A stretch of 64,000 bases of DNA, taken from Actinomadura luzonensis. Lineage in GTDB: Bacteria; Actinomycetota; Actinomycetes; Streptosporangiales; Streptosporangiaceae. A program made the translations under genes and the position numbers. The notes below the pieces were generated by a model that ran no database searches, was not told the origin of the DNA, and saw nothing but the letters and a program-made list of their open reading frames with translations. The stretch spans positions 4,841,001 through 4,905,000 of the forward strand of contig NZ_JAKRKC020000001.1 in the NCBI RefSeq assembly GCF_022664455.2, read 5' to 3'. Numbering within the stretch: the stretch's first letter is position 1; every line of letters begins with the position of its first letter. Of the stretch, positions 33,895 to 44,732 are shown in pieces.

Positions 33895-33928
33895 GAACGG
33901 CCGCGTCCCTCCCCGGACGCGGCCGTTC
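33895..33928 (+). terminator. Terminator hairpin after the acyl-CoA synthetase gene
   Basis: Perfect 14-bp arms GAACGGCCGCGTCC and GGACGCGGCCGTTC enclose a 6-base loop, 13 bases after the stop. There is no T-run, as is usual for actinobacteria. Confidence 0.8.
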
Positions 33929-34078
33929 GCCGTTCCCCGAGAATGAATTGCGCCGGTGTCCTCCCAGGTCACCCCGCCTGTCCGCACCTTCGCTTACCTG
34001 ACGCGTAATCGCGGCCCCTACCCCGTGGCTGACATCGTTCGAGGTGTCGCAAGGCAGAACACCCAAGGAGGGCCCGAT

Positions 34079-34486
34079 ATGACCGCCGTCACCGTCACCG
34101 CCGACAAAGCCAGGTTCCTGCGGCTCGCGCTGACCGCCGACTCCGTCGTCACCGGCGGCAACGGCCTGCTCTACCTCGTCCTCGCCGGCCCCGCCGGCGA
34201 CCTGCTCGGCGCGGAGGCGGGCCTGCTGCGCGGGATCGGCGCGTTCCTCCTCGGCTACGGCGTGGCCGTCGGCCTGCTGGCCGCCCGCCGCGACCCCGGG
34301 ACGCCCGGCCCCAGGATCGTGATCGCCATGAACATCGCCTGGACGCTCGGCAGCGTCGCCGCCGTGGTGACCGGCGCCCTGGGCCTCACCACCGTGGGCG
34401 CGATCTGGGCGATCGCCCAGGCCCTGGCCGTGGCCGCCTTCGCCGAGCTGCAGATCATGGGCCTGCGCAAGGCCCGCGCCAACTGA
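34079..34486 (+). CDS. Small four-helix membrane protein
   Basis: A 135-residue integral membrane protein with four predicted helices (about 14-36, 44-64, 76-100, 103-122). The ATG at 34079 follows AAGGAGG with good spacing. The overall pattern resembles small actinobacterial integral membrane proteins of unknown role. The next gene, an NTF2-like protein, starts 32 bases later with its own ribosome-binding site, so the two are probably co-transcribed. Confidence 0.75.
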   Translation: MTAVTVTADKARFLRLALTADSVVTGGNGLLYLVLAGPAGDLLGAEAGLLRGIGAFLLGYGVAVGLLAARRDPGTPGPRIVIAMNIAWTLGSVAAVVTGALGLTTVGAIWAIAQALAVAAFAELQIMGLRKARAN

Positions 34487-34518
34487 CCCGTCCGCTTTCT
34501 TCCGAAGGAGAGATTGTC

Positions 34519-34878
34519 ATGACCGGCACCCTGGTCGAGCGCTACGTCGCCGCCTGGAACGAGACCGACGCCGACGCCCGCGCCAAGGCCGTGGCCGAGC
34601 TGTGGACCGAGGACGCCACCTACACCGACCCGCTGGCCGACGTCGCCGGGCACGCCGGCATCGCCGCGGTGATCGAGGGCGCGCAGGGCATGTTCCCCGG
34701 CCTGGTGTTCACCCCGGGCGAGGTGTACGACGCCCACCACCACCTGGCCCGCTTCACCTGGCACCTCGGGCCGGCGGGCGGCGAGCCGGTCGCGGTCGGC
34801 TTCGACGTGGTGGAGCTGGCCGAGGACGGCCGCATCCGCAGGGTGCTGGGCTTCCTCGACAAGGTCCCGGCCGCCTGA
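34519..34878 (+). CDS. NTF2-like (SnoaL-type) protein
   Basis: A 119-residue cone-shaped NTF2-fold protein. It starts with LVERYVAAWNETDADARAKA, continues with LWTEDATYTDPLADVAGHAG, then a beta-sheet region ending VLGFLDKVPA. This is the pattern of SnoaL-like polyketide cyclases, ketosteroid-isomerase relatives and binding proteins; the function of this one is unknown. The GAAGGAGAG ribosome-binding site is 6 bases before the ATG. It is paired with the upstream membrane protein. Confidence 0.85.
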   Translation: MTGTLVERYVAAWNETDADARAKAVAELWTEDATYTDPLADVAGHAGIAAVIEGAQGMFPGLVFTPGEVYDAHHHLARFTWHLGPAGGEPVAVGFDVVELAEDGRIRRVLGFLDKVPAA

Positions 34879-34892
34879 AGGGCCTGCCCGCG

Positions 34893-34935
34893 CCGCGAGG
34901 GCCCCGGGGACACGCCGACCCCGGGGCCCTCGCGG
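34893..34935 (+). terminator. Strong terminator hairpin after the NTF2-like gene
   Basis: Perfect 17-bp arms (34893-34909 and 34919-34935), each with CCCCGGGG-type pairing at the top, enclose a 9-base loop. Confidence 0.85.
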
Positions 34936-34954
34936 CTTGGCGTGCGAAAACGGT

Positions 34955-34984
34955 TTGCGACGGCCCGAGTGCGCCCCGCACAAT
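34955..34984 (+). promoter_or_regulatory. Possible promoter giving a near-leaderless MFS transcript
   Basis: TTGCGA (34955-34960), an 18-bp spacer and CACAAT (34979-34984). The predicted transcription start near 34991 would be only about 2 bases before the GTG at 34993. Confidence 0.4.
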
Positions 34985-34992
34985 GTGAGTTC

Positions 34993-36291
34993 GTGCCCGA
35001 CCTTGCTAAACGCCTTTTTCGTCACGTTCGCATCGATATGAGCCCGTTGCGCGATTCGCGCGACTACCGGCTGATGTTCGCCTCCGGGGTCATCACGATG
35101 TTCGGCACCTTCATCTCCACGGTGGCGGTGCCGTACCAGATGAAGCAGCTCACCGGCTCCTACGCGGCGGTCGGCCTGGTCAGCCTCGCGGAGTTCGTGC
35201 CGATGGTGGTGTGCGGCCTGTGGGGCGGCGCCCTCGCCGACGCCGTCGACCGCCGCAAGATCATCGTGTTCGGCGAGCTGGGCCTGCTGGTCACCTCGCT
35301 GCTCCTCATGCTCAACGCCCTGCTGCCGAACCCCCAGATCTGGGTGCTCTACGTGGTGGGCGCGCTGTCCACCGGCATCGCCTCCCTCCAGCGGCCCAGC
35401 ATGGAGGCGGTCTTCCAGCAGATCGTCAAGCACGAGCAGCAGGGGGCGGCGGCCGTGCTGTCCAGCCTGCGCTGGAACTTCGGCGCCATCGTCGCCCCGG
35501 CGCTCGGCGGCCTGCTGGTGACCTCGGCCGGGCCCGCGGCGGCGTACGGGGTGGACGCGCTGACGTTCGTGGCCTCGCTGGCGCTGCTGTGGCGGATCAG
35601 GTCGCTGCCGCCCGGCGACGACGCCGCGCCCGCCTCGCTGCGTTCGCTGGTCGAGGGCGTGCGGTACGCGACCGGCCGGCGCGACCTCATGGGGACGTAC
35701 CTGGTGGACATCGCGGCCATGGTGTTCGCCATGGCGACGGCGCTGTTCCCGTTCCTGGCCGAGGAGCTGGACGCGCCGCAGGCGCTCGGGCTGCTGTACT
35801 CGGCGGGCGCGGTCGGCGCGCTGGCCGCCTCGCTCACGGGGGCGTGGGCCGCCCGCGTGCACCGCCACGGCCTCGGCGTGATCATCGCGGCGGCGTCGTG
35901 GGGCGCGGCCATGGCCCTCGCCGCGCTCGCCCCGGACCTCTGGCTCGTCGTCCTGTGCATCGCGCTGGCCGGCGCGGCCGACATGATCAGCGGCATCTTC
36001 CGCTCGACCATGTGGAACCAGACGATCCCGCGCGAGCTGCGCGGGCGGCTGGCCGGCATCGAGCTGCTGTCCTACGCCAGCGGCCCGATGCTGGGCAACA
36101 CGCGCGCCGGCCTCATGGGCGACCTGGGCGGCGCCCGCTTCTCGCTGGGCTCCGGCGGCGTGCTCTGCGTGGGCGCCGTCATGGCCCTGGCCGCCGCGCT
36201 GCCGCAGTTGCGCCGCTACGACGCCCGCACCGACGAGCACGCCCTCGCCGAGCGCGACCGCCGCGAGGCCGCCGCCGAAGCGACCAGCTGA
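34993..36291 (+). CDS. MFS exporter (EntS-like)
   Basis: A 432-residue major facilitator superfamily transporter with about 12 transmembrane helices, resembling EntS/Bcr-type exporters. After a short cytoplasmic N-terminus come RDYRLMFASGVITMFGTFIS (helix 1) and the inter-helix motif GGALADAVDRRK typical of MFS loop 2-3. The C-terminal tail is charged. I chose GTG 34993; the in-frame ATG at 35038 also fits and would shorten it by 15 residues. There is no ribosome-binding site before either. The substrate is unknown; EntS relatives export siderophores or drugs. No siderophore genes are nearby. Confidence 0.88.
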   Translation: MPDLAKRLFRHVRIDMSPLRDSRDYRLMFASGVITMFGTFISTVAVPYQMKQLTGSYAAVGLVSLAEFVPMVVCGLWGGALADAVDRRKIIVFGELGLLVTSLLLMLNALLPNPQIWVLYVVGALSTGIASLQRPSMEAVFQQIVKHEQQGAAAVLSSLRWNFGAIVAPALGGLLVTSAGPAAAYGVDALTFVASLALLWRIRSLPPGDDAAPASLRSLVEGVRYATGRRDLMGTYLVDIAAMVFAMATALFPFLAEELDAPQALGLLYSAGAVGALAASLTGAWAARVHRHGLGVIIAAASWGAAMALAALAPDLWLVVLCIALAGAADMISGIFRSTMWNQTIPRELRGRLAGIELLSYASGPMLGNTRAGLMGDLGGARFSLGSGGVLCVGAVMALAAALPQLRRYDARTDEHALAERDRREAAAEATS

Positions 36292-36344
36292 CCCCCACGA
36301 GACGGCCCGCACACCACACCGGCCGCCCGCCCGCTGCGCCGGGG

Positions 36345-36578
36345 TCAGCCCGTCTCGCGCCACCCGTCGTACCGCTCGGCCAGCTCGTCCACCTTGCCGA
36401 GCGCCGCCTGGTCGAGCCCCTCGACGACGACCAGCCACTGGGCGTCCTCGGCGTCGTCCTCCCCGGCCAGCGTCTCGCGCACCACCCGCGGCACCCCGAG
36501 CCCGGGGAACCACTCCCCCAGCGTCCCGGCCACCTCCTCGGCGTCCTCCCGCGCCCCGAACACCAGCAGCTGCGTCAT
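36345..36578 (-). CDS. Hypothetical small protein (77 residues)
   Basis: A 77-residue acidic protein starting MTQLLVFGAREDAEEVAGTL, with no signal or membrane segment. An in-frame ATG three codons upstream (36586) is also possible. The sequence has a plausible alpha/beta pattern (LLVFGA strand, WLVVVEGL strand) and good codon use. I recognise no family. It is convergent with the MFS gene and divergent from the Uma2 gene. Confidence 0.6.
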   Translation of the reverse strand: MTQLLVFGAREDAEEVAGTLGEWFPGLGVPRVVRETLAGEDDAEDAQWLVVVEGLDQAALGKVDELAERYDGWRETG

Positions 36579-36656
36579 GGCGTCCATTCTCGCAGCCCGG
36601 CAGCGTATATGGCCTTTCACGCAGCGTGAGGAGATTACATTGGTAGCGTTGCGCCC

Positions 36657-37271
36657 ATGACTGCCGAAGCGGTGACCGTGGGGATGACGTCTCCCTCACT
36701 GCCCGAGTGGATCTTCCCGCCCGCCCGGGGCTACCTCGCCGAAGACCTCGATCACCTTCCGGATCTGCCTGCGCACACAGAGTTGATCGATGGAAGCTTG
36801 GTCTTCGTGGACCCCCAGCGGCACTTCCATCACTGCGTCGTCCACCGGCTGCACATCGAGCTCGAAGAGTTCCTGCCGCCAGGTCACGAGGTGATCCAGG
36901 AGATGAGCGTCAAGCTGGCTCCGCGGCAACGCCCCGAGCCTGATCTCTTCGTCGTGGGGCCCGGGGCCCAGATCGACGGCGAGGTCACCTGCTTCGAGGC
37001 CGGTGACGTCGTGCTCGTCGCCGAGGTGGTCTCGCCCGATTCCGAGGTCCGCGACCGCGTCCGCAAGCCGGTGCTCTACGCCGAGGCGGGCATCCCGCAC
37101 TTCTGGCTGATCGAAGAGGTCAACGGCAAGCCCGTCGTCTTCGCCTACGAACTGGAGCCGGTGAAGAAGTCCTACGTGATCACCGGCGCGCATCACGACC
37201 GGTTGAAGGTGTCCGTCCCCTTCGACGTCGACATCGATCTCACCACGCTCTACCGCAGCCGCACACGCTGA
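36657..37271 (+). CDS. Uma2 family PD-(D/E)XK nuclease-like protein
   Basis: A 204-residue protein of the Uma2 (DUF820) family, which has the restriction-endonuclease-like fold. Fold hallmarks are PEPDLFVVGPG, AGDVVLVAEVVSPDS and RKPVLYAEAGIPHFWLIE; the Asp of PDLF and the Glu of VAEVVSP are candidate metal ligands. Such genes occur in many copies in actinobacteria and cyanobacteria and their function is unproven. Codon use is slightly less GC-biased than its neighbours, in keeping with a mobile history. A terminator begins inside its stop codon. Confidence 0.85.
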   Translation: MTAEAVTVGMTSPSLPEWIFPPARGYLAEDLDHLPDLPAHTELIDGSLVFVDPQRHFHHCVVHRLHIELEEFLPPGHEVIQEMSVKLAPRQRPEPDLFVVGPGAQIDGEVTCFEAGDVVLVAEVVSPDSEVRDRVRKPVLYAEAGIPHFWLIEEVNGKPVVFAYELEPVKKSYVITGAHHDRLKVSVPFDVDIDLTTLYRSRTR

Positions 37272-37300
37272 AGGGGGGCCGGCACACCCGGCCCCCCTTC
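37270..37300. terminator. Bidirectional terminator between Uma2 and pheT
   Basis: Perfect 13-bp arms GAAGGGGGGCCGG and CCGGCCCCCCTTC enclose a 5-base loop. It overlaps the Uma2 stop codon and lies 8 bases beyond the pheT stop. Confidence 0.85.
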
Positions 37301-37308
37301 AGCGCAGG

Positions 37309-39863
37309 TCAGGAGCTGCGGAGCTGGGCGCCGACCCGGTCGGCGGCCAGGGCGACCGCCGCGTCGCGGGCCGCCGTCGTCTCCTCCGCCGTCAGCGTGC
37401 GGTCCGGCGCGCGGAAGCGCATCGTGTAGGCGAGCGACTTGTTCCCCTCGCCCACCTGCTCCCCGGCGTACACGTCGAACAGCCGGATCGACTCCAGCAG
37501 CTCGCCCGCCCCGTCGCGCAGCGCCGCCTCGACGTCGGCGACCGGCGTGAAGTCGGGCACGATCAGCGCCACGTCCTGCGTCGCCACCGGATACGCCGAC
37601 ACCGCCGGCGCCTGCACCGGCCCCGGCATGGCCTGCTCCAGGCGGGTCAGCTCCAGCTCCATGGCCGCCGTGCGCGGCGGCAGCCCGTACGCCTCGACGA
37701 CCCGCGGGTGCAGCTCACCGGCGTGCCCCACCAGCGTGTCGCCCACGTACAGGGCGGCGCACCGGCCGGGATGCCACGGCTCGTGCTGGTCGGCGCTGAT
37801 GGACAGCTCCACCCGGGCCTCGGCCGCCACGAGGCGCGCGGCCTGCACGGCGTCGGCCCAGGACGCCTCGCGGCCCTTGCCCCACCAGCCGGAGCGCTCG
37901 AACTCGCCGGCCAGCACCACGGCGACCCGCACCGGCTGGTCGGGCAGCGCCGCCTCGATCGAGGCCAGCTCCTCCGCGCTCGGCCGCCGCTCGACGCCGA
38001 GCACCGGCGCGGCCTCGGGCGCGCCCGGCCGCGGCCGGTAGACCGGGCCGGTCTCGAACAGCGCCACGTCGGCGAAGCCGCGCCCGGCGTTGCGCACCAG
38101 GGTCTTCAGCAGCCCCGGCAGCAGCGTGGTGCGCATCAGCGGCTCGTCCTCCGACAGCGGGTTGGCCAGCCGCATGGCGACGCGCCGGGCGTCCTCCTGC
38201 GGCAGCAGCAGCCGGTCGAAGTCGTCGGGGCTGACGAACGGGTAGCTCAGCACCTCGACGTAGCCGCCCTCGGCGAGCGCCCGGCCGGCCCGCCGGCGCA
38301 GCCGCTGCCCCTCGGTGAGCCCGGCCCCGGCGGGGGCGCTCGGCAGCACCGACGGCAGGTTCTCGTACCCCTCCAGCCGGATGACCTCTTCGGCGAGGTC
38401 GTTGGGGTCGGTGAGGTCGGGACGCCAGGACGGCGGCGTGACGGTGATCATGTCGTCGCCGGTGACGGCCAGCCGGGCGGCCAGCGCGCCGCCGGTCACC
38501 ACGCCGGTCGGGTCGACGCCGCCCTCGCGCACCGCGGGGTCGTCGCCGTCGGTGACGACGCAGCCGACCTGCTCCAGCCGGGCGACCACGGTCTCCTTGG
38601 CGTACGCGACGCCGGCGACCCGCCCCGGGTAGCCGGCCGGGATCGCGATGCGCGCCGGCGACACCTGTGCCTCGGCGTGCGTGACCCCGGGCCGGATCTC
38701 GGCCCCGCCCAGCTCGGCCAGCAGGCGCACGGCCTTCCAGGACGCGACGAGCGGCAGCTCGCGGTCGACGCCGCGCTCGAACCGCTTGGACGCCTCCGAC
38801 ACCAGGCCGTGCCGCCGCGACTCGCGGGAGATGCCGGTGGCGGAGAAGTGCGCGGCCTCGATGACGATGTCGGTGGAGGAGCCGGAGATCTCGGTCTCCA
38901 GCCCGCCCATGGTGCCCGCCATCGAGATCGGGCCGGACTCGTCGGTGATGAGGATGTCGTCGGGGTCGAGCTCGCGCACCACGTGGTCGAGCGTCTCCAG
39001 CCGCTCGCCCGGCCGCGCCCGGCGCACGACGATCTCGCCCCGCAGCTTGTCGCGGTCGAAGGCGTGCAGCGGCTGCCCGAGCTCCAGCATCAGGTAGTTG
39101 GTGACGTCGACGGCCAGCGACACCGGGCGCATGCCGGCCCGCGACAGGCGGGTGCGCATCCACAGCGGGCTCGGCGCGCCGGGGTCGAAGCCGGTGACCT
39201 CGCGCAGCACGAACCGGTCGCAGGCGCTCTCGTCGGCGATCGAGGCCGGCCAGGCCGGCCCGGTCTCGGCGGGCAGCTCGACGTCGGCGGGGTCGCGGAA
39301 GGCCACCCCGAACGCGGTGGCCGCCTCACGCGCCACGCCGCGGATCGACAGCGCGTAGCCGATGTCGGGGGTGATCTCCAGCTCGATCACGTCGTCGCGC
39401 AGGCCGAGCAGTTCGACCACGTCCGCGCCGACCGGGGTGTCGGCGGGCAGCACCATGATGCCGCCGTGGTCGTCGCTCAGCCCGAGCTCGCGCTCGGAGC
39501 AGATCATGCCCTCGGACATCCGCCCGTACGTCTTGCGCGCCCCGACCTCGAACCCGCCGGGCAGCACGCCGCCGGGCAGGACGACCGGCACGCGGTCGCC
39601 CGCGGCGAAGTTCGTGGCGCCGCAGACGATCATCCGCGGCTCGGCCTCGCCGGTCTCGACCTTGCAGTGCCTGATCGGCTTCTTGAAGCCGGTGAGCTCC
39701 TCGATCTCCAGCACCTGGCCGACCACGACGTTCTTGACGTCGTGGCCGTGCGAGGTGATGGCCTCCAGCTTGAGCCCGGCGGCGGTGAGCTTGTCGGCCA
39801 CCTCGTGGGCGGTGACCGCCGGGAGATCGACATGCTCCCGCAGCCAGGAGAGCGGGACCTTCA

Positions 39864-39864
<1 letters not shown>
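37309..39864 (-). CDS. pheT: Phenylalanine--tRNA ligase beta subunit
   Basis: An 851-residue subunit of the alpha2-beta2 synthetase that charges tRNA-Phe. An N-terminal tRNA-binding OB domain (about 40-155, [15 protein letters not shown]), the B3/B4 editing region (about 210-400), B5 (about 410-500), a catalytic-like core and a C-terminal anticodon-binding FDX-ACB domain (starting about [17 protein letters not shown]) occur in the usual order and length. The ATG overlaps the pheS stop by one base. It is the last gene of the minus-strand translation gene series. Confidence 0.97.
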
Positions 39865-42151
<2,287 letters not shown>

Positions 42152-42201
42152 GACCTCGCCTCCTCCGCCTACAACGCCGACAATAGCGGGTTTCCGGCCG
42201 C

Positions 42202-43005
42202 CTAGGGCACTCGCTGAGCCCTGGCCGAGGAGTAAAGGCATACCGCCGCCGCGGTGGCCAGGTTGAGGCTTTCAGCCTGTCCGTAGATGGGCACTCTGAC
42301 CACATCATCCGCTTCGGCGAGTATCTCCTCCGGCAACCCCCAGGCCTCGTTGCCGAAGATCCACGCGGTGGGTCCCGACAGGTCGACGTCGTCGAGCGTG
42401 TGCTTGCCCGCGCCGTCGGCCGCGAGCACGCGCAAGCCTCGCTCCTTGAGTTGACGCACGGAGGGGCCGGCGGGTGCACCGACGACGACGGGCAGATGAA
42501 AAAGGCTTCCCGCGCTGGCCCGCACGCACTTGCCGTTGTACGGGTCCACGGAGGCGTCGGTCAGCACCACGGCGTCGGCCCCGGCGGCGTCGGCCGCCCG
42601 CATCACGGTGCCGGCGTTGCCCGGGTCGCGGACGTGGGCGAGCACCGCGACCAGCTTCGGCTCGGCCGGCAACGCCCGCTCCAGCGGCACGTGCACCAGC
42701 CGGCAGACCGCGACCAGGCCCTGCGGGGTGACGGTCTGCGTCAGCTCGGCCATGACCTCGCCGCTGGCCCGGTGCACCGGCACGTCCTGGGCCGCGGCCT
42801 CGGCGACCAGCTCGGGGTGGCGCAGCTCGGCCTCGGCCGTGGTGAACAGCTCCAGGGTGACCTCCGGCAGCCGCAGCGCCTCACGGACCGCCTGCGGGCC
42901 CTCGGCCAGGAACCTGCGGTCCTGCTCGCGGAAGGCGCGCTTGGTGAGCCGCCTCGCGGCCTTCACCCGCGGCGACCTCACGTTGGTCAGCTCGGACCCG
43001 GCCAT
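42202..43005 (-). CDS. TrmH/SpoU-family RNA 2'-O-methyltransferase
   Basis: A 267-residue SAM-dependent methyltransferase of the SPOUT knot fold. An N-terminal substrate-binding domain (about 1-100) precedes motifs LAHVRDPGNAGTVMRAADAA, WIFGNEAWGLPEEI and ESLNLATAAAVCLYS, which form the trefoil knot. The likely substrate is 23S rRNA, as for relatives encoded next to rplT in actinobacteria; some relatives confer thiostrepton resistance. The ATG at 43005 has AGGGGGAA upstream. A terminator hairpin separates it from rplT, so it may have its own promoter or depend on read-through. Confidence 0.9.
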   Translation of the reverse strand: MAGSELTNVRSPRVKAARRLTKRAFREQDRRFLAEGPQAVREALRLPEVTLELFTTAEAELRHPELVAEAAAQDVPVHRASGEVMAELTQTVTPQGLVAVCRLVHVPLERALPAEPKLVAVLAHVRDPGNAGTVMRAADAAGADAVVLTDASVDPYNGKCVRASAGSLFHLPVVVGAPAGPSVRQLKERGLRVLAADGAGKHTLDDVDLSGPTAWIFGNEAWGLPEEILAEADDVVRVPIYGQAESLNLATAAAVCLYSSARAQRVP

Positions 43006-43037
43006 GCGTTCCCCCTGGATCGTTCGGGTACGACAAA

Positions 43038-43061
43038 GGGCCCACCGTGCACGGTGGGCCC
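43038..43061 (-). terminator. Terminator hairpin after rplT
   Basis: A perfect 24-bp palindrome with arms GGGCCCACCGTG and CACGGTGGGCCC, followed on the minus strand by TTTGTCG. It lies 21 bases after the rplT stop and before trmH. Confidence 0.8.
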
Positions 43062-43081
43062 CCACGAAAGAGCTCGGCGCG

Positions 43082-43465
43082 TCAGCTCGCGGCCGGCGCG
43101 TTCACGTTCGCCGGCAGCGCCTTCTTGGCGGCCTCGACGAGCGTGGCGAAGGTCTGGCCGTCGTTCACCGCGAGATCGGCGAGGATCTTGCGGTCGACCT
43201 CGATGCCGGCCAGGCGCAGACCCTGGATCAGGCGGTTGTAGGTCATGCCGTTCTGCCGGGCCGCCGCGTTGATCCGCTGGATCCACAGGCGGCGGAAGGC
43301 GCCCTTGCGGTCCTTGCGGTCACGGTAGGCGTAGGTCATCGAGTGGAGCATCTGCTCCTTGGCCTTGCGGTACAGCCGCGACCGCTGGCCACGGTAGCCG
43401 CTGGCCCTTTCGAGGACGACCCTGCGCTTCTTCTTGGCGTTGAGCGCCCGCTTCACGCGTGCCAT
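43082..43465 (-). CDS. rplT: 50S ribosomal protein L20
   Basis: A 127-residue ribosomal protein needed for early assembly of the 50S subunit. It starts [15 protein letters not shown] and contains [20 protein letters not shown], as is standard for L20. It follows rpmI by 24 bases in the infC-rpmI-rplT operon. L20 represses its own operon in some bacteria. Confidence 0.98.
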   Translation of the reverse strand: MARVKRALNAKKKRRVVLERASGYRGQRSRLYRKAKEQMLHSMTYAYRDRKDRKGAFRRLWIQRINAAARQNGMTYNRLIQGLRLAGIEVDRKILADLAVNDGQTFATLVEAAKKALPANVNAPAAS

Positions 43466-43489
43466 GTCTAATCTCCCCGGGGAATCGCG

Positions 43490-43684
43490 CTACTTAGCGA
43501 GCAGCTTCTTGATCTTCTTGGTGTCGGCGTCGGAAACAACGACCTCGTTCTTGAGACGGCGCGTCAGCGTGGACGACTTCCACTCGTTGTAGTGCGCGCG
43601 GCTGGCACGGCGACGCTTGATCTTGCCGGTGCCGGTGAGCCGGAACCGCTTCTTCGCACCGCTGTGCGTCTTCATCTTCGGCAT
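43490..43684 (-). CDS. rpmI: 50S ribosomal protein L35
   Basis: A 64-residue basic ribosomal protein starting [20 protein letters not shown], diagnostic of L35. A GAGGAGAG ribosome-binding site lies 8 bases before the ATG. It sits between infC and rplT in the universal order. Confidence 0.98.
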   Translation of the reverse strand: MPKMKTHSGAKKRFRLTGTGKIKRRRASRAHYNEWKSSTLTRRLKNEVVVSDADTKKIKKLLAK

Positions 43685-43810
43685 GTCGCCGTCTCTCCTC
43701 GTTTCGGTCGTGCCGGTGGCCGGGCCGGTGGTCGGCCGACCCGGTCGCGGCGTCTTTCGTCTGCCGGTGGCTGGCTCGGGGTGCTCTGTAAGGCTAACCC
43801 CAACCGGAGG

Positions 43811-44401
43811 TCAGGCTTCCTGTGGGGAAGTCTCCTCGTCGCCGCCACGCTGGGCCTTGGCTGCGGCCTTCTCGGCCTTGGCCTCAGCCTTCTTCTTGTG
43901 CGGACCGATCACCATGATCATGTTACGGCCGTCCTGCTTGGCGTGGGACTCCACGAAGCCGAGCTCCTGGACGTCGTCCGCGAGCCGCTGCAGCAGCCGG
44001 AAGCCGAGCTCCGGGCGGGACTGCTCGCGTCCACGGAACATGATCGTGACTTTGACCTTGTCCCCCGCCTTGAGGAACCGCACCACGTGACCCTTCTTGG
44101 TCTCGTAGTCGTGCGGGTCGATCTTCGGCCGGAGCTTGATCTCCTTGATGATCGTGTGCGCCTGATTCTTGCGCGCCTCGCGCGCCTTCATTGCGGACTC
44201 GTACTTGAACTTGCCGTAGTCCATGAGCTTGCACACGGGCGGTCGAGCCGTGGCCGCGACCTCGACCAGGTCGAGGTCGGCCTCCTGGGCGAGCTTCAGG
44301 GCATCGTGAATGGAGACGATGCCGACCTGCTCGCCGTTCGGGCCCACGAGGCGAACCTCGGGAACTCGGATACGCTCGTTGATGCGGGGCTCAGTGCTGA
44401 T
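43811..44401 (-). CDS. infC: Translation initiation factor IF-3, probable ATC start
   Basis: A 196-residue factor that binds the 30S subunit and monitors start-codon pairing. The N-domain ([20 protein letters not shown]), linker and C-domain ([20 protein letters not shown]) are intact, with a Lys/Ala/Glu-rich tail. No ATG, GTG or TTG lies where homologues begin. Instead TAGGAGG is followed after 4 bases by ATC AGC ACT GAG, so the start is probably the ATC at 44401-44399. IF-3 selects against such codons, and Escherichia coli infC uses ATT for autoregulation. Reading upstream without this start gives an implausible 74-residue extension across a structured leader. Confidence 0.93.
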   Translation of the reverse strand: MSTEPRINERIRVPEVRLVGPNGEQVGIVSIHDALKLAQEADLDLVEVAATARPPVCKLMDYGKFKYESAMKAREARKNQAHTIIKEIKLRPKIDPHDYETKKGHVVRFLKAGDKVKVTIMFRGREQSRPELGFRLLQRLADDVQELGFVESHAKQDGRNMIMVIGPHKKKAEAKAEKAAAKAQRGGDEETSPQEA

Positions 44402-44732
44402 GGGGCCTCCTAGGTTTGCGATCCCTACGTGCTCGTCGTGCCGAAAGCTCCACGCGTTACCCCTAACGCGAAAAGCCCCGCACGTCGCGCATGCGGGGCC
44501 ACTGAGCTCTTCGGCTTTCGTGGCCTTGAGCTCCCCGGAGTAGTCCGGCGTGATCCTGGACCCGGCCGCCTTCCGGCGACCCGGGTGGGAGGGAGACCTC
44601 CGCTTGCGCGTCCAGCAAAACATGCCGGACCGATCAGAGAGCTACATTACCACAACCGTCCGGCTGGCTCGAATCTTCCCGCCGGGCAAGGATTCTTGGC
44701 AAGAAGCCGGCGTCGGCCTTGCGTCGCCGGCG
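44402..44732 (-). promoter_or_regulatory. infC leader region
   Basis: About 330 bases separate aroE from the infC start and hold no gene. Bases 44440-44515 can form a multibranched structure (separate entry). Upstream of it TAATGT on the minus strand near 44652-44647 is a possible -10 element. The infC promoter and any regulation of the infC-rpmI-rplT operon should lie here. Confidence 0.6.
44440..44515 (-). ncRNA. Structured leader RNA upstream of infC
   Basis: On the minus strand GCCGAAGAGCTC (44515-44504) can pair with GAGCTTTCGGC (44450-44440), with one bulged base. Inside are two hairpins: GCCCCGCA/TGCGGGGC (44499-44492 with 44482-44475), followed by TTTT as in an intrinsic terminator, and CGCGTTA/TAACGCG (44470-44464 with 44459-44453) with a GGGG loop. 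It ends about 28 bases before the infC ribosome-binding site. It looks like a junction-type regulatory leader or attenuator; I do not match it to a named family. Confidence 0.55.

Noticed and set aside
42152-42241. Longer histidine kinase start at the ATG near 42241
   Set aside because: It overlaps trmH, lacks a ribosome-binding site, and the GTG at 42151 has GGAGGAGG in good position.
44402-44623. N-terminal extension of infC up to a minus-strand ATG at 44623
   Set aside because: It would run through a structured leader and add 74 residues with no IF-3 similarity. The ATC behind AGGAGG explains the start better.
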